The notes under the pieces: model-generated | Told to the model about the DNA's origin: nothing | The model's input: only the letters and a program-made list of their open reading frames with translations | The model's database searches: none | Assembly: GCA_946408865.1 (NCBI GenBank) | Contig: CAMJTZ010000050.1 | Span: 1 to 11,542 of the forward strand | DNA from: an uncultured Clostridia bacterium | GTDB lineage: Bacteria; Bacillota_A; Clostridia; Christensenellales; Aristaeellaceae | Length of the DNA stretch: 11,542 nt | Reading direction: 5' to 3' | Translations under genes and position numbers: made by a program | Shown here: positions 7,359-11,542 of the stretch, piece by piece | Numbering within the stretch: position 1 is the stretch's first letter | Layout: every line of letters starts with the position of its first letter

Positions 7359-8303
7359 TCAGGTGCCCACCCTTCCCAGCAATCCGGCAATTGCTTTTTT
7401 GCAAAGAATCATGACCAGGAACAGGATGGTAGCGATGGCGCTTGCATAGCCCATCTCAAACCGGCTGAAACCATAATCAAACAAGTGAGTAACAACGGTA
7501 CGTACTGCATAATCCGTGGAAGGATATCCGCACAGGATTCTTGGTACGTCGCTGACATTGAAAGCAGTTGTAATGCTCATTACGGCGCCGAACAAAAGCA
7601 TCGGTTTCATGCTGGGCAGGGTAATGTGGTACAGTTCCTGCCAGCGGTTCCGTACACCGTCCACGTACCCCGCTTCATACATGCTGCGATCGATTCCCTG
7701 GAAGCCTGCCACGAAGCTCAGGAAGCCGGTACCCATGCTCATCCAGAGAATAACGATGATCAGAATCGTCATCATATAGGTCGGATCCAGGAGCCACAGT
7801 TTCGGTGCATCGATCAGGCCCCACTCCATCAGAATGGCGTTGAACCATCCATACGCGTCACCCTGGAAAATCAGGCTGAATACCACATAGGCGTTCGCTG
7901 CAATGGACGGTGCATAGAAGATCACAACCGCCACCGCCCTGAGCCATTTCGGCAATTCATTGATAAACCAGGCAAAAAGGAAGGAAAGGATATATCCTAC
8001 AGGACCTGTTATGACAGCAATAACGAAAGTGTTTTTAATCGCTGTCAGGAAAACCTCGTCCTGAAGAATCAGGTTGATATAATTCTGGAATCCGATGAAA
8101 CGGGCAGGCTCCAGAATATTGTAGTACGTAAAGCTGTAAAAAATGGAAGTCGCAATCGGCAGGATAAAGAACGTGAAGAACAGAATCGCATACGGAGCCA
8201 GGAACAGATAACAGACTTTGTTCCGTTTTGCCAGCTGAACACCGTACTGCATCTTCTCACGTTTCATTGTCCAATAACGGGATACGAATGACTGGGATTG
8301 CAT
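7359..8303 (-). CDS. Sugar ABC transporter permease (MalF/LplB-like)
   Basis: 314 residues, a normal length for a CUT1 permease of the MalF/LplB side. A basic cytoplasmic N-terminus of about 30 residues precedes the first helix (about 31-54, CYLFLAPYAILFF). Further helices lie near 92-113, 121-145, 177-200, 235-250 and 283-305. The EAA loop at about 209-233 (YEAGYVDGVRNRW...LPSMKP) is the docking site for the ATPase. It should pair with the MalG-like permease that begins just after its stop, and receive substrate from the binding protein encoded before it. The ATG at 8303 has AAGGAGG 10 nt upstream, inside a 22-nt gap after the binding-protein gene. No ATPase gene is present here; relatives often share a general MsmX-type ATPase encoded elsewhere (family knowledge, not seen in this window). 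Confidence 0.95.
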   Translation of the reverse strand: MQSQSFVSRYWTMKREKMQYGVQLAKRNKVCYLFLAPYAILFFTFFILPIATSIFYSFTYYNILEPARFIGFQNYINLILQDEVFLTAIKNTFVIAVITGPVGYILSFLFAWFINELPKWLRAVAVVIFYAPSIAANAYVVFSLIFQGDAYGWFNAILMEWGLIDAPKLWLLDPTYMMTILIIVILWMSMGTGFLSFVAGFQGIDRSMYEAGYVDGVRNRWQELYHITLPSMKPMLLFGAVMSITTAFNVSDVPRILCGYPSTDYAVRTVVTHLFDYGFSRFEMGYASAIATILFLVMILCKKAIAGLLGRVGT

Positions 8304-8325
8304 GCTTTACGATCCTCCTTTCCTT

Positions 8326-11208
8326 TTAATCAATTGGCAGGTTGAATTCCCGCCGTTTGATCTTGATCTCTTCGTTAATGGTGCGCGCGTAATTCAGAAG
8401 TGTCTCCCGGACATCCTCCTTAGTGGTGATAACTCTGCGGATCGCGTTGGTGATATGACGTGTTGTGGAATAACCACCGGCAATTTCAGGGAAGCCATGC
8501 GTCTGGGCCATCTGCGCTTCCAGAACAGCAAGCTGTTTGTTGCTCCAGGCCAACTGCCGCAGTGCGTCGCGGTTTGCGGTCTGGTATCGGGCGCTGGCGC
8601 CGAGAATGCTTTCCATCTCACGGCCGAAACGAACCTGTGCTTCCGCACTGACCCACCACTTCATGAACTCCCATGCGTTGTTCCGTACCTTCTCATCATC
8701 CGTTTTGATCATCATGCAGCACAGGCCGGCTGTATGCGTGGTACGGTCGATGCTTCCGTCTTCCTGAAGTGTCCCCGGTACCAGGGTAAAGTCCCAAAGG
8801 CCGCGGATTTCGGGCGCGGAAACCATCAGCGTATTGTAGTTTGCGTAAGAGATGACGCCCATCGGCATTTCGCCGCTGCGGAACCGGCTGACGAAATTGA
8901 AAATCGTCGGCAGGCCGTAGTCGTTGAACAGGCTTACGTACTGTTTGAATGCCGCCACGCCGGCCTCGCTGTCAATCAGTGTCCTCTTCGCTTCTTTATC
9001 ATATATCTCTCCGCCGTTCTGGTAAATCATGGTATTGAATATCGCAGTATCCGCGGAGTTGATATCCGGGAACGGAATCGCAACAGTCAGGCTTTCGCCC
9101 TGAATGGTCGGGAGTTGCGCAATCAGTTCTTCCCAGGTATCCGGAACCTTCAGGCCGAGTTCTTCCATAATATCTGTCCGGTAGAACAGCACAGGGAAAT
9201 CCTGAGTCTCCGGCAGACCGTAAACGCCAATCTTTGTGCCGTTGTTGTAGGTGAGCGGATCAATAATGCTTTGATAGAAGGGTTTGATGACCTCCTCAAA
9301 ATCAGCAAACTGGGTCAGGTCTTCCACAGCGTTGCGCATTGCATAGTTCACAGCGAACCATCCGCTGACACTCAGGACAATATCCGGTCCGTTTCCGGCA
9401 ACGACAGCAGTCAGGATTGCATCAGCCTGTACCAGCTTGATATTGACCTTGATACCGGATTTCGCGGTAAAGGTATCGTCGACCATAGTCTTCAGCACGG
9501 TACTCTGGTCACGGCCTGTAGTGATCCAGATATCGAGAACATCGTCATTGGCATCATATTTGTTGCCCAGGGAGTTATAATCCACAAAGAAGGAACTGAC
9601 ACAGCTGCGGACTTCATGCGCCAGACCTTCAAAGAAGTTCTCATGTACCGGATCCGGCTTTTTGTTCTCTCCGGAAATCACGATCAGATCCACATCCAGT
9701 TTGCTTTCAGCCATATTCTGCATGGCAGCGCCAAGAGATGTTATATTATCTTTGAAATTTGTAAAGCTTTCTGTAATGCGGTCGTTGTTTTCGATAAATT
9801 GTTCAAGCTGAACGGCCAGGGTCTGGGCGGAAGCGGCGCGGTCGCTCTTTTCACCGGTTGTTGCAACAATGTCATCCACGATCTTGTAAAGGCGCTTGCT
9901 TTCCAGATCCATTGCTTCAATCGCTTCAGGATAAACCTGAATCAGGTTGTAATCGCGGAACCGGTCCGGCGTGGCGCCGGTCAGAACCAGCAGTTTCCGG
10001 TAAATCTGGTTCAGGCGGAAGATGCTGTCCTCTACCCGCTTGAGCACCGGACCCATCTCACCCAGGGTAACTTCCATGCGGATTGTGTGAGCGCCTTTTG
10101 TCAGATAGAAGCGGAAGGGATTCCCTTCGGCATCCGAAAGTGTCCGCATTTCCCATCCGGTGTTATAGGAGAAGGTAACGGCTTCCATTTCTTTAAACGG
10201 AACCTTACCGTCAATGTAAACGGTACGGCCTGAAAGGGCACCACGCTGATACATCTGGCGTGCTTTGATGGAAATGTTGTAATACCCGTCCTCCGGAACT
10301 TCAAAATCCCATTGAATCCATTCACCGGCGTGCGTCCACGGATCACCGCCGATATAGTTCAAGATCGTATTGGTAACGGAATACGGAATTGTCTTGGAGC
10401 TTGCCCGGTCGTATCTGGCGTACAGGCTGGGGGCGCTGCGCAGCGGAGCGGACTCACCTTGAACAGTCTGGGAATAATCCTTCCCGCTTTCAGTCATGTT
10501 AACTTGCGGCTGGGCAGCCAGATAATCCTTGTATTCCGGATATTTTACGATAGGTGTCAGGGTTAGTCCGCAGATCTCCATAGGTTCGTTTACAGCCCGC
10601 AGAGTCAGCGTATTTTCCCCTTCATGGAAATAAAAAGCATACGGTTCTGTTTGATAACCCATGTCATCACGGAAATAGGCCGTCTGCCGTCCGAAGATTT
10701 CCTTCTGACTGGGGCGGATATCATTCCCCTGGTTGTCCTTCCGGACTTCGCCTGCATCGGTCCAGAGACGGCTGAGTGTCAGTGTGCTCGCGCCGGTAAA
10801 GGGCAGTTCACCGTTGATCAGCAGCTCGCGTTCAATATCGATGCCGCGGCCTTCCACCGTCATGTAATCAAGCCGGATATTGTACAGTCCGGCCTGGGGA
10901 ACTTCCACCTTCCAGGTAACCTCTGATCCGTCCGGCGTCAGCAGGCCTTCCCGCTGAGGCGTTGCGTCACCCTCAAAAGCGAGCACATCAACAGCGACTT
11001 CCTTTCTGACTTCCGGATCGGAAGCGTGGGAAGCCACATATGCCTCATAAGTGTTGCTGCGGCCGATCCCGGATATGTCCGTGGAAAGGTCAACTCCGGC
11101 GTATTTGCTGCTGTAGTCGCTGCTGCCACGATTCAGAACGACAATCAGCACGACAATGACAGCAACTGCCAGAACCCCGATGAGAATGTTCCGCCATTTT
11201 CTTGACAT
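8326..11208 (-). CDS. Membrane-anchored extracellular solute-binding protein with two N-terminal beta-sandwich modules
   Basis: 960 residues, about twice the usual 400-550 for family 1 sugar-binding proteins. Residues about 7-26 form a hydrophobic anchor after a basic start. No lipobox cysteine follows, so it is probably held by an uncleaved helix rather than a lipid. Two similar modules come next (about 60-220 and 268-392). Both contain W-x-x-EVP or W-x-FEVPEDGYY strands, then a VYIDGKVPF or LLINGELPF strand, and a final GENTLTLR or GAHTIRME strand; this is the jelly-roll pattern of CBM6/35-type carbohydrate-binding domains (by eye). A helical stalk covers about 395-505. The solute-binding domain is about 555-960, with LDIWITTGRD, NGPDIVLSVSGWFAVNYA, TWEELIAQLP, FRSGEMPMGVISY and a terminal AWEFMKWWVSAEAQ segment. 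The ATG at 11208 was chosen for GGGAG 8 nt ahead; an in-frame TTG at 11235 would add nine residues. First gene of the operon. Confidence 0.93.
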   Translation of the reverse strand: MSRKWRNILIGVLAVAVIVVLIVVLNRGSSDYSSKYAGVDLSTDISGIGRSNTYEAYVASHASDPEVRKEVAVDVLAFEGDATPQREGLLTPDGSEVTWKVEVPQAGLYNIRLDYMTVEGRGIDIERELLINGELPFTGASTLTLSRLWTDAGEVRKDNQGNDIRPSQKEIFGRQTAYFRDDMGYQTEPYAFYFHEGENTLTLRAVNEPMEICGLTLTPIVKYPEYKDYLAAQPQVNMTESGKDYSQTVQGESAPLRSAPSLYARYDRASSKTIPYSVTNTILNYIGGDPWTHAGEWIQWDFEVPEDGYYNISIKARQMYQRGALSGRTVYIDGKVPFKEMEAVTFSYNTGWEMRTLSDAEGNPFRFYLTKGAHTIRMEVTLGEMGPVLKRVEDSIFRLNQIYRKLLVLTGATPDRFRDYNLIQVYPEAIEAMDLESKRLYKIVDDIVATTGEKSDRAASAQTLAVQLEQFIENNDRITESFTNFKDNITSLGAAMQNMAESKLDVDLIVISGENKKPDPVHENFFEGLAHEVRSCVSSFFVDYNSLGNKYDANDDVLDIWITTGRDQSTVLKTMVDDTFTAKSGIKVNIKLVQADAILTAVVAGNGPDIVLSVSGWFAVNYAMRNAVEDLTQFADFEEVIKPFYQSIIDPLTYNNGTKIGVYGLPETQDFPVLFYRTDIMEELGLKVPDTWEELIAQLPTIQGESLTVAIPFPDINSADTAIFNTMIYQNGGEIYDKEAKRTLIDSEAGVAAFKQYVSLFNDYGLPTIFNFVSRFRSGEMPMGVISYANYNTLMVSAPEIRGLWDFTLVPGTLQEDGSIDRTTHTAGLCCMMIKTDDEKVRNNAWEFMKWWVSAEAQVRFGREMESILGASARYQTANRDALRQLAWSNKQLAVLEAQMAQTHGFPEIAGGYSTTRHITNAIRRVITTKEDVRETLLNYARTINEEIKIKRREFNLPID

Positions 11209-11216
11209 GAGTTCAT

Positions 11217-11221
11217 CTCCC
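11217..11221 (-). promoter_or_regulatory. Ribosome binding site of the solute-binding protein gene
   Basis: GGGAG on the minus strand, 8 nt before the ATG at 11208. The competing TTG start at 11235 also has an AAGGA-like stretch upstream. That stretch lies within or beside a possible hairpin (11236-11258), and the TTG would put polar and acidic residues ahead of the basic membrane anchor, so the ATG is preferred. Confidence 0.65.
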
Positions 11222-11235
11222 GTTGCTCCATTCAA

Positions 11236-11258
11236 AACGTCCTTCTTCTGGTGACGTT
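11236..11258 (-). other. Possible leader hairpin in the 5' untranslated region
   Basis: On the minus strand AACGTC and GACGTT form a 6-bp inverted repeat around an 11-nt loop, about 28 nt upstream of the ATG. It lies within the leader of roughly 97 nt expected from the promoter. The stem is short, no T-run follows, and no known riboswitch is recognised. It could modestly affect initiation or be chance. Confidence 0.3.
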
Positions 11259-11311
11259 CCGGATGGATATTCTGTTCTCAGATCTAAGGAAAACTACAGA
11301 TAACCCTGTTT

Positions 11312-11341
11312 ATTATACTAAACCAGATTCTACATTGTCAA
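11312..11341 (-). promoter_or_regulatory. Sigma-A-type promoter of the operon
   Basis: On the minus strand a perfect TTGACA (11341-11336) and a perfect TATAAT (11317-11312) are separated by 18 bp. No extended -10 TG is present. Transcription should begin near 11305, about 97 nt before the solute-binding protein start. The match to consensus suggests strong basal activity, so control is more likely by repression or by catabolite signals than by strict dependence on an activator (inference). Confidence 0.88.
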
Positions 11342-11355
11342 CGGAAAAAGTTATA

Positions 11356-11375
11356 CCTCTGATGTGCTTCAGAGG
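11356..11375. promoter_or_regulatory. Inverted repeat upstream of the promoter, candidate regulator site
   Basis: CCTCTGA and TCAGAGG form a perfect 7-bp inverted repeat around 6 bp, 14 bp upstream of the -35 box. Its centre lies near -60 from the predicted start, a common position for a dimeric regulator. It does not match the cre (CcpA) consensus. As RNA it could form a weak hairpin, and on the minus strand a short T-run follows after TATAAC, so a poor secondary terminator is the alternative. Confidence 0.45.
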
Positions 11376-11394
11376 CTTGATTTTCCTTGATTTT
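11376..11394. repeat. Tandem direct repeat, 10-bp period, upstream of the promoter
   Basis: CTTGATTTT occurs at 11376-11384 and again at 11386-11394, one helical turn apart and next to the inverted repeat. Direct repeats at such spacing can be regulator half-sites. The sequence is AT-rich, so an UP-like or chance origin is also possible. Confidence 0.35.
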
Positions 11395-11415
11395 AATGCC
11401 TTTTCCGAGCAGATC

Positions 11416-11452
11416 AAAAGCATCCGGAGTGCTGTCCCCGGATGCCTTTTTT
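11416..11452 (-). terminator. Rho-independent terminator between the upstream gene and this operon
   Basis: GCATCCGG (11420-11427) pairs perfectly with CCGGATGC (11438-11445) around a 10-nt loop. Read on the minus strand the stem is followed by TTTT; on the plus strand it is followed by C and six Ts. It could therefore work in both directions. Its place just after the fragment ending at 11471 and before the promoter suits termination of an upstream leftward gene. Confidence 0.8.
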
Positions 11453-11470
11453 ATGTATTTAATTACTCAT

Positions 11471-11542
11471 TTATTGCTTTTTCTGCTGAAACTGCCACTC
11501 CAGCAGGGAGACACCGGAATCAGTAAACCGGAAATACAGATT
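11471..11542 (-). CDS. Possible C-terminal fragment of an upstream gene, function unknown
   Basis: An open minus-strand frame enters from the right edge and ends with TAA at 11473-11471, giving 23 residues (beginning NLYFRFTDSG and ending QFQQKKQ). The stop lies about 25 nt before the terminator stem, a normal distance for the end of a gene, and the polar, Lys/Gln-rich ending is plausible for a protein C-terminus. A second minus-strand frame is also open over most of this stretch, so the frame choice is uncertain. Too short to assign a family. Confidence 0.4.
   Translation of the reverse strand, partial: NLYFRFTDSGVSLLEWQFQQKKQ

Noticed and set aside
7358..7390. TTG start at 7390 for the MalG-like permease
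   Set aside because: It would overlap the preceding gene by 32 nt; the ATG at 7357 has a GGGTGGG site at 8 nt and lies one base after the upstream stop.
7302..8291. Plus-strand open frame of 329 codons antisense to the permease gene
   Set aside because: Gln/His/Asn-rich translation is the usual antisense of a hydrophobic membrane protein.
8302..10233. Plus-strand open frame of 643 codons antisense to the solute-binding protein gene
   Set aside because: It lies wholly against a gene with clear family motifs. Its translation is rich in His, Cys and Arg with no recognisable domain or membrane pattern, as expected of a shadow frame where the real gene rarely uses codons that complement to stops.
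11356..11375. Inverted repeat read as the main terminator of the upstream gene
   Set aside because: The stem is only 7 bp, the T-run is displaced by TATAAC, and a better hairpin with direct T-runs lies upstream at 11420-11445.
11251..11526. Plus-strand open frame of 91 codons at the right edge
   Set aside because: It runs across the minus-strand promoter, the dyad and the terminator hairpin, and shows no protein family signal.
1..11542. CRISPR array, tRNA or rRNA genes, insertion sequence or attachment site
   Set aside because: No regularly spaced repeats, tRNA-like folds, transposase or integrase motifs or terminal inverted repeats were seen; coding regions fill nearly the whole window.

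Overview
This window reads as one leftward (minus-strand) operon from a Gram-positive, probably Bacillota/Clostridia-type bacterium of intermediate GC. The evidence is a consensus sigma-A promoter, strong AGGAGG-type ribosome binding sites, tightly packed genes, and a CUT1-type sugar ABC importer encoded without its own ATPase. The genus cannot be fixed from the sequence.

Layout, in the direction of transcription (right to left): a fragment that may be the end of an upstream gene (11471-11542) is followed by a hairpin terminator (about 11416-11452). Next comes a control region with a tandem direct repeat, a 7+7 bp inverted repeat and a promoter with perfect TTGACA and TATAAT boxes 18 bp apart (11312-11341). 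A leader of about 97 nt leads into six complete genes and one partial gene. These are: (1) a 960-residue, membrane-anchored solute-binding protein with two N-terminal beta-sandwich modules and a helical stalk; (2) a MalF/LplB-like permease; (3) a MalG-like permease with an unusual cytoplasmic N-terminal domain of about 130 residues that resembles a PH/GRAM fold; (4) a secreted NHL beta-propeller/TPR protein held by a C-terminal membrane helix, its propeller interrupted by an acidic coiled-coil insert; (5) a five-helix YIP1-family membrane protein; (6) a membrane-anchored DUF5696-like protein that looks like a glycoside hydrolase (beta-sandwich plus TIM-barrel-like region); and (7) the first 287 codons of a third permease, which runs off the left edge and probably opens a second importer. 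Junctions are overlaps or gaps of at most 44 nt, and no internal terminator was seen, so these genes are probably co-transcribed and translationally coupled.

Working model (inference): the products form a cell-surface machine that captures, processes and imports a glycan. The binding protein and the DUF5696-like protein are both fixed to the membrane, the NHL/TPR protein acts as an extracellular scaffold or sensor, YIP1 is an integral membrane partner, and the PH-like domain on the permease gives a cytoplasmic contact for regulation or ATPase docking. Only the permeases and binding protein have a well-grounded function. The substrate and the roles of the NHL/TPR, YIP1 and DUF5696-like proteins are unknown. 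This accessory set, together with the domain fusions, is the best candidate here for an undescribed system. The plus strand holds only shadow reading frames.
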